Assembly: GCA_017480195.1 (NCBI GenBank)
Contig: JAFVBE010000002.1
Location: 1-64,000 of the forward strand
Length of the DNA stretch: 64,000 nt
Source of the DNA: Lachnospiraceae bacterium
GTDB taxonomy: Bacteria > Bacillota > Clostridia > Lachnospirales > Lachnospiraceae
Direction of reading: 5' to 3'
Shown: positions 8,845 to 17,832 of the stretch, one piece after another
How the letters are laid out: every line of letters starts with the position of its first letter
Position numbering within the stretch: the stretch's first letter is position 1
Made by a program: the position numbers and the translations under genes
Notes under the pieces: model-generated
Seen by the model: only the letters and a program-made list of their open reading frames with translations
Database searches by the model: none
Told to the model about the DNA's origin: nothing

Positions 8845-10164
8845 ATGGCTATGAAGAAAAAGCCTGTCACAGGTATGAAGGATATACTTCCGAAAGAGAT
8901 GGCGATACGGGATTACTGTATCGGACTTATCAAGGAGACATACAAGACTTTTGGATTTACTTCGGTTGAGACACCATGCGTAGAGCATATTGAGAACCTC
9001 TCCAGTAATCAGGGTGGAGAAAATGAGAAGCTTATCTTCAAGATATTAAAGCGTGGCGATAAGCTTTCTTCGGCAGTGGATAAGCTTGTTTCAGAAAATG
9101 CTGACAGCAACGAAAAAACTGAGAATAATACAGGAGAAGATATCGACACAGGCGTTCTCGTAGACGGTGGTCTAAGATACGACCTTACACTTCCTCTTTC
9201 AAGATATTATGCAAATAATGCCAATGATTTGCCAAGCCCTTTCAAGGCACTTCAGATGGGTAATGTATGGCGCGCTGACAGACCGCAGAGAGGCAGATAC
9301 CGTCAATTCATGCAGTGCGATATAGATATACTTGGCGAGCCGAATATTATCGCTGAGATAGAACTTATACTTGCTACGACTTCACTACTTGGCAAGCTTG
9401 ACTTTAAGAACTTCACGATAAGAATAAATGACAGGCGTATACTTAAAGCTATGGCGGCTTATTCGGGATTTCCTGAGGAGGCTTACGATATAGTGTTCAT
9501 CATTCTTGATAAGATGGACAAGATTGGACTTGATGGGGTTAAGGAGGAGCTTCTTAAGGAAGGTTACGGCGAGGAAGCTGTTGATAAATATCTTGGATTA
9601 TTTGAGAAGGCTACGGGAGATGTAGATGGCGTAAGATTTATTAAGGATGAGCTTAGCGGCTTCCTTGATGAAGCTGTAGCAGATGATTTGGAAACCATTA
9701 TAAAGAGTGTTGAGTCTGCGAAGTCAGCGGAGTTTAAGATGCAGTTTGATCCGACATTAGTCAGGGGGATGTCCTATTATACAGGACCGATATTCGAGAT
9801 ATCTATGGACGAGTACGGCGGTTCTGTCGGCGGAGGCGGCAGATATGATGAGATGATAGGCAAGTTTACAGGTACACCTACACCTGCCTGCGGATTTTCA
9901 ATCGGATTTGAGCGGATAGTTATGTTGCTTCTTGAAAATGATTTTAAGGTGCCGGGTGAGAGTGAGAAGAAGGCTTATCTTATCGAGAAAGGAATGCCGT
10001 CAGATAAGCTTCTCAAGATACTTGAGAAGGCTAAAGCTGAGCGAGAAGAAGGAACCTTGGTAAATGTGGTTATAATGAAGAAAAATAAGAAATTCCAGAA
10101 GGACCAGATGAGTAATGAGGGCTATACGGAATTTGTGGAATTTTTTAAGGACAGAGATATTTAG
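8845..10164 (+). CDS. hisS: Histidyl-tRNA synthetase
   Basis: This is a 439-residue class II aminoacyl-tRNA synthetase that charges tRNA-His. It has PVTGMKDILPKE at the N-terminus, motif 2 region RYDLTLPLSRYYA to VWRADRPQRGRYRQF, the histidine-specific LVRGMSYYTG loop and the motif 3 region GGGRYDEMIG to GFSIGFERI. An acidic low-complexity insertion (about residues 78-105) precedes RYDLTLPL. The C-terminal anticodon-binding part is short, ending in about 60 lysine-rich residues after residue 370. Ribosome site AGGAGG. It sits between hemZ and aspS in one operon. No T-box leader is visible in the 17-bp gap. Confidence 0.93.
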   Translation: MAMKKKPVTGMKDILPKEMAIRDYCIGLIKETYKTFGFTSVETPCVEHIENLSSNQGGENEKLIFKILKRGDKLSSAVDKLVSENADSNEKTENNTGEDIDTGVLVDGGLRYDLTLPLSRYYANNANDLPSPFKALQMGNVWRADRPQRGRYRQFMQCDIDILGEPNIIAEIELILATTSLLGKLDFKNFTIRINDRRILKAMAAYSGFPEEAYDIVFIILDKMDKIGLDGVKEELLKEGYGEEAVDKYLGLFEKATGDVDGVRFIKDELSGFLDEAVADDLETIIKSVESAKSAEFKMQFDPTLVRGMSYYTGPIFEISMDEYGGSVGGGGRYDEMIGKFTGTPTPACGFSIGFERIVMLLLENDFKVPGESEKKAYLIEKGMPSDKLLKILEKAKAEREEGTLVNVVIMKKNKKFQKDQMSNEGYTEFVEFFKDRDI

Positions 10165-10211
10165 GTTTAAACTAAGAATAACGAATATTAAATTAATGAG
10201 GAGATATAAAA

Positions 10212-12011
10212 ATGGCTGAATCAATGAAGGGACTTAAGAGAAGTCATAGATGTACGGAGGTTACAAATGCACTTATCGGTAATGAAGTTACCATAATGGG
10301 CTGGGTGCAGAAAAGCAGAAACAAGGGCGGAATTATATTCGTGGATTTGCGAGACCGTTCAGGTATACTTCAGGTAATATTTGAAGAGGCTAATGTAGGC
10401 TCAGAGAAGTATGCGAAAGCAGAGAAATTAAGAAGTGAATTTGTCGTTGCAATCACAGGTAAGGTGGCTAAGAGAGCAGGCGCCGTAAATGAGAATATTG
10501 CAACAGGTGATATAGAGGTTATTGCATCTGATATCAGAATATTATCCGAGTCTGACACCCCTCCGTTTCCTATAGAGGAGAACAGCAAGACCAAGGAAGA
10601 ATTAAGGTTAAAGTATAGATACTTAGATTTAAGAAGACCTGATTTACAGAAGAATATAATGCTTAGAAGCAAGGTTGCGACTTTAACCAGAGCATTTCTT
10701 GCTGAGGAGGGATTCATAGAGATTGAGACACCTACGCTCTGCAAATCCACGCCTGAGGGTGCGAGAGATTATCTTGTACCAAGCCGCGTGCATCCGGGAA
10801 CATTTTATGCGCTTCCACAGTCGCCACAGATATATAAACAGCTCCTTATGTGTTCAGGCTACGACAGATATTTCCAGATAGCACGCTGTTATCGTGACGA
10901 GGATTTGCGTGCCGACAGACAGCCGGAGTTCACACAGATAGATATGGAGCTTTCGTTTGTAGATGTGGATGATGTAATTGATGTAAATGAGAGACTTCTT
11001 GCGAAGCTTTTCAAGGAGACTATCGGTGTAGACATTGCTCTTCCGATACAGAGGATGACCTACAAGGAAGCTATGGAGAGATTCGGCTCGGATAAACCGG
11101 ACCTTAGATTTGCTATGGAGCTTAAGGATATAACAGATGTAGTCAGGGATTGCGAGTTCGTAGTATTTAAGGGCGCTATAGAAGCCGGCGGAAGCGTAAG
11201 AGGTATCAATGCCAAGGGACAGGGCGCTATGCCTCGTAAGAAGATAGATGCATTGGTTGACTTTGCTAAGGGTTATGGCGCGAAGGGACTTGCTTATATA
11301 GCTATACAGGAGGATGGAAGCTACAAGTCCTCATTTGCCAAGTTTATGACAGAGGACGAGATGAAGAATATCGTATCAGCTATGGAAGGTGAGGCTGGAG
11401 ATTTGTTGCTTTTTGCAGCCGATAAAAACAAGCTTGTATATGATGTTCTTGGCGCGCTTAGAGTAGAGCTTGCCAACCAGCTTGGGCTTTTAGATAAGAA
11501 TGAATACAGATTTGTATGGATTACAGAGTTCCCGCTTCTTGAGTGGAACGAAGATATGGGAAGATATCAGGCTATGCACCACCCATTTACTATGCCTATG
11601 GAAGAGGATTTGGAATACATCGAGAGTGACCCGGGCAGAGTGCGAGCGAAGGCATACGATATCGTATTAAACGGAAATGAAATCGGTGGCGGCAGCGTGC
11701 GTATCCATCAGAACGACATACAGGAGAAGATGTTTAAGGCGCTCGGCTTTACTATGGAAAAAGCCTATGAGCAGTTCGGTTTCTTATTGAATGCATTCAA
11801 GTACGGTGTACCTCCTCACGCAGGACTTGCCTACGGACTTGACCGTCTCACTATGCTTATGGCGAAGGAAGACTCAATCCGTGATGTAATCGCTTTCCCT
11901 AAGATAAAGGATGCGTCCTGCCTGATGAGCGAGGCCCCGAACATAGTTGATGAAAAGCAGCTCGAAGAGCTGGGCATAAACATAATATCTTCGGATACTA
12001 CAGAGGAATAA
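10212..12011 (+). CDS. aspS: Aspartyl-tRNA synthetase
   Basis: This is a 599-residue enzyme of the long bacterial AspRS type. It has an N-terminal OB-fold anticodon domain (VTIMGWVQKSRNKGGIIFVD), class II motif 2 (CYRDEDLRADRQPEFTQID), a bacterial insertion (GAD) domain in the middle, and motif 3 near the C-terminus (HAGLAYGLDRLTMLM). It charges tRNA-Asp. Clostridial AspRS is sometimes non-discriminating and also charges tRNA-Asn, which cannot be decided here. Ribosome site GAGGAG 47 bp after hisS. Last gene of the operon that starts at 6567. Confidence 0.95.
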   Translation: MAESMKGLKRSHRCTEVTNALIGNEVTIMGWVQKSRNKGGIIFVDLRDRSGILQVIFEEANVGSEKYAKAEKLRSEFVVAITGKVAKRAGAVNENIATGDIEVIASDIRILSESDTPPFPIEENSKTKEELRLKYRYLDLRRPDLQKNIMLRSKVATLTRAFLAEEGFIEIETPTLCKSTPEGARDYLVPSRVHPGTFYALPQSPQIYKQLLMCSGYDRYFQIARCYRDEDLRADRQPEFTQIDMELSFVDVDDVIDVNERLLAKLFKETIGVDIALPIQRMTYKEAMERFGSDKPDLRFAMELKDITDVVRDCEFVVFKGAIEAGGSVRGINAKGQGAMPRKKIDALVDFAKGYGAKGLAYIAIQEDGSYKSSFAKFMTEDEMKNIVSAMEGEAGDLLLFAADKNKLVYDVLGALRVELANQLGLLDKNEYRFVWITEFPLLEWNEDMGRYQAMHHPFTMPMEEDLEYIESDPGRVRAKAYDIVLNGNEIGGGSVRIHQNDIQEKMFKALGFTMEKAYEQFGFLLNAFKYGVPPHAGLAYGLDRLTMLMAKEDSIRDVIAFPKIKDASCLMSEAPNIVDEKQLEELGINIISSDTTEE

Positions 12012-12071
12012 AAATTTTTAAATACAATATATAAAATCTTGAACTAATAAATATATATAATATAACCAAAG

Positions 12072-12212
12072 CCTAAGTACCACACGGACTATCCCCATAA
12101 GCAAACCTTATGGAGGCGTCGGTACTTAGTGAGGTATTTTCGAACTTAGTACCGCTACGCCGGAATCAGAGCGAGAGCGTGTTTGCGGTGGGGGATTTAT
12201 CTGTGTGGTACG
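12072..12212. repeat. About 140-bp imperfect palindrome before mutS2
   Basis: The left part (TAAGTACCACACGGACTATC from about 12074) pairs imperfectly with the right part ending near 12212 (ATCTGTGTGGTACGG), and inner segments around GGTACTTAGT (12121-12130) and ACTTAGTACC (12144-12153) can also pair. It can fold into a long interrupted hairpin. It fills the aspS-mutS2 gap and resembles the other palindromic intergenic elements in this window, without sharing their termini. Confidence 0.55.
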
Positions 12213-12227
12213 GATTGGGAGAAAAAT

Positions 12228-14651
12228 ATGAATAAACGAAGTTTGCGTGTACTTGAATTTAACAAAATATTAGATATGCTTACCGAGCATGCAACTTCCG
12301 ATATGGCGAAGAGACGCTGTGACCGTATTAAACCACAGCGTGATATAGATGTAATCAGGACATTACAATGCGAGACAAGAGATGCACTGCTTCGTCTTAA
12401 TAAGCAGGGTAATGTATCATTTTCAGGATTGAAGGACATCCGCGCATCTATAAAAAGGCTTGAGGTAAAGGGTGTTTTGACCGCGGGAGAGCTGCTTGAT
12501 ATAGCGGCAATTATCAATATTGCCATAGCAGTAAAAAGCTACGGAGACGGGACCGACCTTGCCGATACGATTACAGCGAGAAACTCGGCTAATGCTACGG
12601 AGGAGTATGGAAATGTATACGATTCTCTTACAGAGAGATTTAATCAACTTATTCCGCTTGAGCATATATCCTCAGAGATAAAAAGATGCATAATCTCTGT
12701 CGATGAGATAGCCGATGATGCGTCATCAAGGCTTAAAACCATAAGGAAGAACATTAAGCTGACTAACGACAAGCTGCATCAACAGCTTCTTAAGATAGTT
12801 AAAAGTGATGCGTCCAAGGATAAACTTCAGGACAGCATAATTACCATGAGAAACGGTCGTTACTGTATACCCGTCAAACAGGAGTACCGTTCACATTTTC
12901 CGGGAATGATACACGACCAGTCGCAGTCAGGCTCGACGGTCTTTATCGAGCCGATGGCGGTTGTTAATCTTAATAATGAGATTAAGGAGCTTGCCAATGA
13001 GGAGCTTATTGAGATAGAGGAAATACTCTCTAATTTAAGCACACTTGCGGCAGAGGCAGTAGAGGATATAGATTATAATCTTAAGACGCTGACCGACCTT
13101 GATTTCATATTTGCCAAGGCGAAGTTTGCACGCTCCTATAATGGCAGCGAGCCTGAATTCAATACAGACGGAATAATAGATATAAAGGAAGGCAGGCATC
13201 CTATGCTTGAGAAGCATAGTGTTGTTCCTGTAGATATAAGACTTGGAGATACATATAATCTTCTTATTGTGACGGGACCGAATACGGGCGGCAAGACGGT
13301 GTCTCTTAAGACTCTTGGACTTCTTACCTTGATGGGACAATCGGGACTTCATATACCTGCACGCGAGGGCTCAAGACTTGCGGTATTCGAGGATGTATTT
13401 GCAGATATAGGAGATGAGCAGAGCATAGAGCAGAGCCTTTCTACCTTCTCATCTCATATGAGTAACATAGTTTATATAGTAAATCATGCTGCTAAGAATT
13501 CGCTTTGTCTGTTCGATGAGTTAGGCGGTGGTACGGACCCTACCGAGGGGGCGGCACTTGCTATCGCAATCCTTAATCACCTTAAGGAAATGGGTGCAAG
13601 GTGTATGGCAACCACACATTACAGTGAGTTAAAAACCTATGCCCTATCGACGGAGGGCGTGGAGAATGCCTCTTGTGAGTTCGATGTTGCGACGCTTCAG
13701 CCTACATATAAGCTGATGATAGGCATACCGGGCAAATCGAATGCATTTGCCATATCGGGCAAATTAGGACTTCCTGATTATATTATCACTTCTGCAAAGG
13801 AACAGCTTGACTCAGACACGATTGATATGGAGACATTGATATCAGACCTTGAGAAGAGCAAAAAATCCATAGAGGATGACAAGCAGCTTATCGAGCAGTA
13901 CAGATTAGAGGCTGAGAAGCTGAAAGAGGAATTAGAAGAAAAAGAAAAGAATATAAATGACAGGAAGAGAGAAATCTTAGACAAGGCGCGTGAGGAAGCA
14001 GCAGAGATAGTTGAAGAGGCTAAGGACATCGCCGACAAAACCATACGCGACTATAACAAATGGCGCAATAATCCTGACAAGGCAGACATGAAGCTTATGG
14101 AGGAAGCCAGAGGTAAGCTTCGTGACAGATTGAAGGATTATGAGACTAATGGCATTAAGAATGTTCCGGTGAGAAGGTCATCTCACAAGGCGAAGGATTT
14201 CCATATAGGAGATACAGTCGAGGTTATAAGTCTTAATGCAAGAGGAAATATAACTGCACTTCCTGATTCAAACGGAGTTGCATCTGTACAGATGGGTATA
14301 CTTAATTCGAGATTTCCGATTAGTGACCTGATTATAGTATCTGATGAGCCGGTTGAGAATAAATATGTAAAGAAGGGCAAAAAAAGCGTTGTATCTGGCA
14401 AGGCAATGTATATATCACCCGAAATTAATGTAATAGGTAGGACCGTAGATGAGGCGGTTATGGAGATAGATAAATATATTGATGATGCCTGCCTTTCACA
14501 TCTTGAGAAGGTTACTATTATACATGGCAAGGGTACAGGCGCGTTAAGAAAAGGAATACATCAGTTTCTTAAATCACATCCGCTGGTTAAATCCTACAGA
14601 GCCGGCGAGTATGGCGAGGGTGAGTACGGAGTAACCATTGTTGAACTATAA
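12228..14651 (+). CDS. mutS2: MutS2-type endonuclease/ATPase
   Basis: This is an 807-residue protein. The start at 12228 (MNKRSLRVLEF) is preferred over an in-frame GTG 45 bp upstream, which lies in the palindrome. Family order is complete: core and clamp helices, Walker A GPNTGGKT near residue 350, Walker B region LCLFDELGGGTDP, a long charged coiled coil (about 525-640), and a C-terminal Smr nuclease domain (VTIIHGKGTGALRKGIHQFL). MutS2 suppresses recombination or acts in rescue of collided ribosomes. It lacks the mismatch-recognition domain of MutS1. It is encoded just before a two-component system. Confidence 0.93.
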   Translation: MNKRSLRVLEFNKILDMLTEHATSDMAKRRCDRIKPQRDIDVIRTLQCETRDALLRLNKQGNVSFSGLKDIRASIKRLEVKGVLTAGELLDIAAIINIAIAVKSYGDGTDLADTITARNSANATEEYGNVYDSLTERFNQLIPLEHISSEIKRCIISVDEIADDASSRLKTIRKNIKLTNDKLHQQLLKIVKSDASKDKLQDSIITMRNGRYCIPVKQEYRSHFPGMIHDQSQSGSTVFIEPMAVVNLNNEIKELANEELIEIEEILSNLSTLAAEAVEDIDYNLKTLTDLDFIFAKAKFARSYNGSEPEFNTDGIIDIKEGRHPMLEKHSVVPVDIRLGDTYNLLIVTGPNTGGKTVSLKTLGLLTLMGQSGLHIPAREGSRLAVFEDVFADIGDEQSIEQSLSTFSSHMSNIVYIVNHAAKNSLCLFDELGGGTDPTEGAALAIAILNHLKEMGARCMATTHYSELKTYALSTEGVENASCEFDVATLQPTYKLMIGIPGKSNAFAISGKLGLPDYIITSAKEQLDSDTIDMETLISDLEKSKKSIEDDKQLIEQYRLEAEKLKEELEEKEKNINDRKREILDKAREEAAEIVEEAKDIADKTIRDYNKWRNNPDKADMKLMEEARGKLRDRLKDYETNGIKNVPVRRSSHKAKDFHIGDTVEVISLNARGNITALPDSNGVASVQMGILNSRFPISDLIIVSDEPVENKYVKKGKKSVVSGKAMYISPEINVIGRTVDEAVMEIDKYIDDACLSHLEKVTIIHGKGTGALRKGIHQFLKSHPLVKSYRAGEYGEGEYGVTIVEL

Positions 14652-14716
14652 GGGAAAATGCATTGCTGAATATAACGGCATACTTAAATATCTTATGTCA
14701 GGGGGAAAGAATACAT

Positions 14717-15427
14717 ATGGATAAACAGAGAATCTTGATTGTTGATGATGATGAGAATATAGCAGAGCTTATTTCGCTTTATCTTACTAAGGAGTGTTTT
14801 GCCACAGAGGTGGCATATAACGGTACATCAGCCTTAGAGCTTGTAAAAACCTTTAAACCAAATCTGGTATTACTTGATATAATGCTCCCTGATATAGATG
14901 GCTATGAGGTTTGTACCGAGATAAGAAAGACAATGCAGATACCGATTATTATGCTCTCTGCTAAGGGTGAGGTATTTGATAAAGTTCTGGGATTAAAGCT
15001 TGGTGCTGATGATTACATGATTAAGCCTTTTGATTCTAATGAACTGGTTGCAAGGGTAAAAGCTGTGCTTAGACGTACAAATTATACTCCTGAACGCAAT
15101 AATCTTGTGGCGGAGACAGACCATAACGGAGATTTCGTGGAATACGACGGGCTGCTTGTAAATCTCACCAACTACACGGTTGTATTTGAGGGCAGTCAGA
15201 TAGAGATGCCGCCTAAAGAATTAGAACTTCTGTATTTTCTTGCAAATCATCCTAATCAGGTGTTTACGAGAGAACAACTCTTAGACAGGCTGTGGGGATA
15301 TGAGTTTGTCGGAGATTCAAGAACAGTTGATGTTCACATAAAAAGGCTTAGAGAGAAGATACATGATGGAAGTAATTGGTCGATAACTACAGTATGGGGT
15401 AAGGGTTACAAGTTTGAGGTGAGATAA
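14717..15427 (+). CDS. OmpR/PhoB-family response regulator
   Basis: This is a 236-residue regulator. The receiver domain (1-120) has the acidic pair IVDDDEN, phosphoacceptor Asp54 in LLDIMLPD and Lys in DDYMIKPFD. The C-terminal winged helix (about 140-235) has PPKELELLYFLANHPNQVFTR and the DNA-recognition helix DSRTVDVHIKRLREKI. The start at 14717 follows CAGGGGG. An in-frame ATG 54 bp upstream has no ribosome site. The kinase gene begins 3 bp after the stop. Confidence 0.92.
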   Translation: MDKQRILIVDDDENIAELISLYLTKECFATEVAYNGTSALELVKTFKPNLVLLDIMLPDIDGYEVCTEIRKTMQIPIIMLSAKGEVFDKVLGLKLGADDYMIKPFDSNELVARVKAVLRRTNYTPERNNLVAETDHNGDFVEYDGLLVNLTNYTVVFEGSQIEMPPKELELLYFLANHPNQVFTREQLLDRLWGYEFVGDSRTVDVHIKRLREKIHDGSNWSITTVWGKGYKFEVR

Positions 15428-15430
15428 CGG

Positions 15431-16870
15431 ATGAAGCGTTCATTATTTGATAAAATATTTCTTGGATTTTTATTTTTGTCAATAGCGTTATTTATATCGG
15501 TTGTAGTTTATGCAACCTATGTAACCAGAAATGTAATGGTTAAGGATAAGACAAAGGTACTCACCAATGAAGCGCTTCTTATTGCAGACCAGACGGTATC
15601 AGGATATTTTAGAGGAAGTATATCGCGCAGGGAGTTCGTTAATAATCTAGATTATTATAGCAAAACACTTGATGCGAGTATATGGATAGTTGATGACAAG
15701 GGAATAGTTGTAGCATCCTCCGCGGCTAATTCACATCCGGAGGCTCCTAAGAATATATTCTTTTTAAATCAGGATTTTGATATTACTGCGTCTCAGTCAT
15801 TTGCAGGAAATTTTTATGAGCATTTTAATGAGGATGTTATTACTGTAGCACTGCCGATAATAATTGATGATGAGAATAGCGGAATGCTTTTTGTTCACTC
15901 GACAGAGCAGGAGCTAAGAGAGGTTCAGAGCAATATAATCAGAGCGATTTATGTTCCTTTTTTGATAATGATTATTATATCCTTCATAGTCTTGGGAATC
16001 ATATCTAACCGTATTATGCGTCCTATGAAGAAGATAAATGAGGCGGCAGAGCAGTATGCTACCGGTAATTTTGACATTAAACTTGATATTAATTCTGACA
16101 ATGAGATAGGACAGCTTGCAACAGCACTTGAATATATGGCTTCCGAGCTTTCAAAATTAGACGAATACCGCAAGGATTTCATATCGAATATATCACATGA
16201 TTTCCGTTCTCCGCTTACATCCATAAAGGGGTATGTGGAGGCTATTCAGGACGGCACAATACCTCCTGAGAAGCAGGACAGATATCTTAAGATTGTGGTA
16301 AATGAGACTAACAGATTATCAAAGCTGACAACCAGTCTGCTTGAACTTAACAAGTATGATTCTTATGGAATATGGCTGGTTGCTAAGGATTTTGACATAG
16401 TTGATCTTGTAAGGGAGGCAATTAATACCTTTGAGGGTAAGTGTATTGAAAAGGGTGTAAAAATCTGGCTGAATAACCACCTTGAGCATGCAGAGGTTTA
16501 TGCAGATAAGACGAAGATTCAGCAGGTAATATACAATCTCCTTGACAATGCCATTAAGTTTACTCCAGAGGGTAAGAGCATATATGTGACTCTTACAGAG
16601 AAAAATGAGAAAATATTTGTGTCGGTTAAGGATGAGGGCTGTGGCATATCCAAGGAGGATTTGCAGAAGATATGGGTAAGATTTTACAAGGCGGACTCCT
16701 CAAGAGGTAAGGATAAGCAAGGCATCGGACTTGGACTTTCCATAACCAAGGAGATTATAAAGGCGCACAATGAGAATATAAATGTTGTAAGTACGGAAGG
16801 CGTTGGAACAGAGTTCACATTCTCACTTGCCAAGTCGGCATTTGAGAAGGAAGCTTCCGTAGAAGAATAG
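15431..16870 (+). CDS. Sensor histidine kinase, cognate of the upstream regulator
   Basis: This is a 479-residue membrane kinase. TM1 spans about residues 9-30. An extracytoplasmic sensor of about 140 residues follows, then TM2 (about 172-195, IRAIYVPFLIMIIISFIVLG), HAMP, HisKA with phosphorylatable His256 (FISNISHDFRSPLTS), and an HATPase_c domain with N-box NLLDNAIKFTP, G1 DEGCGI and G2 KQGIGLGLS. The layout resembles WalK/ResE-type kinases without a PAS domain. The signal cannot be read from the sequence. Confidence 0.92.
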   Translation: MKRSLFDKIFLGFLFLSIALFISVVVYATYVTRNVMVKDKTKVLTNEALLIADQTVSGYFRGSISRREFVNNLDYYSKTLDASIWIVDDKGIVVASSAANSHPEAPKNIFFLNQDFDITASQSFAGNFYEHFNEDVITVALPIIIDDENSGMLFVHSTEQELREVQSNIIRAIYVPFLIMIIISFIVLGIISNRIMRPMKKINEAAEQYATGNFDIKLDINSDNEIGQLATALEYMASELSKLDEYRKDFISNISHDFRSPLTSIKGYVEAIQDGTIPPEKQDRYLKIVVNETNRLSKLTTSLLELNKYDSYGIWLVAKDFDIVDLVREAINTFEGKCIEKGVKIWLNNHLEHAEVYADKTKIQQVIYNLLDNAIKFTPEGKSIYVTLTEKNEKIFVSVKDEGCGISKEDLQKIWVRFYKADSSRGKDKQGIGLGLSITKEIIKAHNENINVVSTEGVGTEFTFSLAKSAFEKEASVEE

Positions 16871-16887
16871 TTTGGAAAGGAATTATT

Positions 16888-17832
16888 ATGAATTATATTG
16901 GTGAATTAAGAGAGGGAGAAGTAATATCGGAGGTATACTTGTGTAAGAATAAGGTTACTGCCACTACAAAAGCTGGCAAGACCTATTACTCTCTGCAATT
17001 ACAGGACAAGACGGGAATTCTGGATGGTAAGGTCTGGGAGCTTAATAATGCTATAGAGCATTTTGAGTCAATGCAGTACATAAGGGTTGATGGACAGGTT
17101 ACATCCTTTAATAATGCTCTCCAGCTTAATATCAAGAGGATAAGGGCTGCGCAGGAGGGTGAGTACGATGTGTCGGACTATATGCCCTGCACTGAGAAAA
17201 ATGTTGATGATATGTACAAGGAATTACTTGGCATAATAGACAGCATAAAGGAAGAACACTTAAACAAGCTCCTTAAAAAGTTTTTTGTGGAGGATGAGTC
17301 TTTTATTAAAGCATTCAAAAACCACTCTGCCGCAAAATCCATACATCACGGATTTATCGGAGGACTGCTTGAACATACATTGTCTGTTGCAAAGCTCTGT
17401 ATATACATAGCAGACAATTATCCTGTGATTAAGCGTGATTTGCTTGTATCTGCAGCCATATTCCATGATATCGGTAAGATTAATGAAATCTCTAATTTCC
17501 CGGAGAATGATTATACAGACGAAGGTCAGCTTATCGGGCATATCGTAATGGGCGCCATGATGGTAGATGAGAAGATAAGAGATATAGAAGGCTTCCCTGT
17601 TGTTCTAGCTAATGAATTAAAGCACTGTATCCTCGCACATCATGGAGAGCTTGAGTTCGGCTCGCCTAAAAAACCTGCACTGATTGAAGCACTTGCCCTT
17701 GCACACGCAGATAACCTCGATGCCAAGATGCAGACCTTCACTGAGCTTATCAATGCAAACAGCGGCAAGAAGGAATGGCTTGGCTATAATAAAATGTTTG
17801 AATCCAATGTAAGACTGACCGATACGCTTTAA
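16888..17832 (+). CDS. YhaM-type 3'-5' exoribonuclease (OB fold plus HD domain)
   Basis: This is a 314-residue protein. The N-terminal OB-fold nucleic-acid binding domain (residues 1-95, YSLQLQDKTGILDGKVW) is followed by an HD phosphohydrolase domain with HHGFIGGLLEHTLSVA and FHDIGKINEI. This is the architecture of YhaM/CbfA, a 3'-5' exonuclease acting on RNA (and DNA). Ribosome site GGAAAGG 9 bp before ATG. Its stop overlaps the stop of the convergent GH42 gene by 3 bases, leaving no room for a terminator between them. Confidence 0.85.
   Translation: MNYIGELREGEVISEVYLCKNKVTATTKAGKTYYSLQLQDKTGILDGKVWELNNAIEHFESMQYIRVDGQVTSFNNALQLNIKRIRAAQEGEYDVSDYMPCTEKNVDDMYKELLGIIDSIKEEHLNKLLKKFFVEDESFIKAFKNHSAAKSIHHGFIGGLLEHTLSVAKLCIYIADNYPVIKRDLLVSAAIFHDIGKINEISNFPENDYTDEGQLIGHIVMGAMMVDEKIRDIEGFPVVLANELKHCILAHHGELEFGSPKKPALIEALALAHADNLDAKMQTFTELINANSGKKEWLGYNKMFESNVRLTDTL

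Noticed and set aside
12183..12227. In-frame GTG extending MutS2
   Set aside because: It sits inside the intergenic palindrome. The family starts at the MNKRSLRVLEF ATG at 12228.
12197..14530. Several long minus-strand open frames across mutS2
   Set aside because: They are antisense shadows rich in Ser and Leu, with no motifs or ribosome sites, over a clearly coding plus-strand gene.
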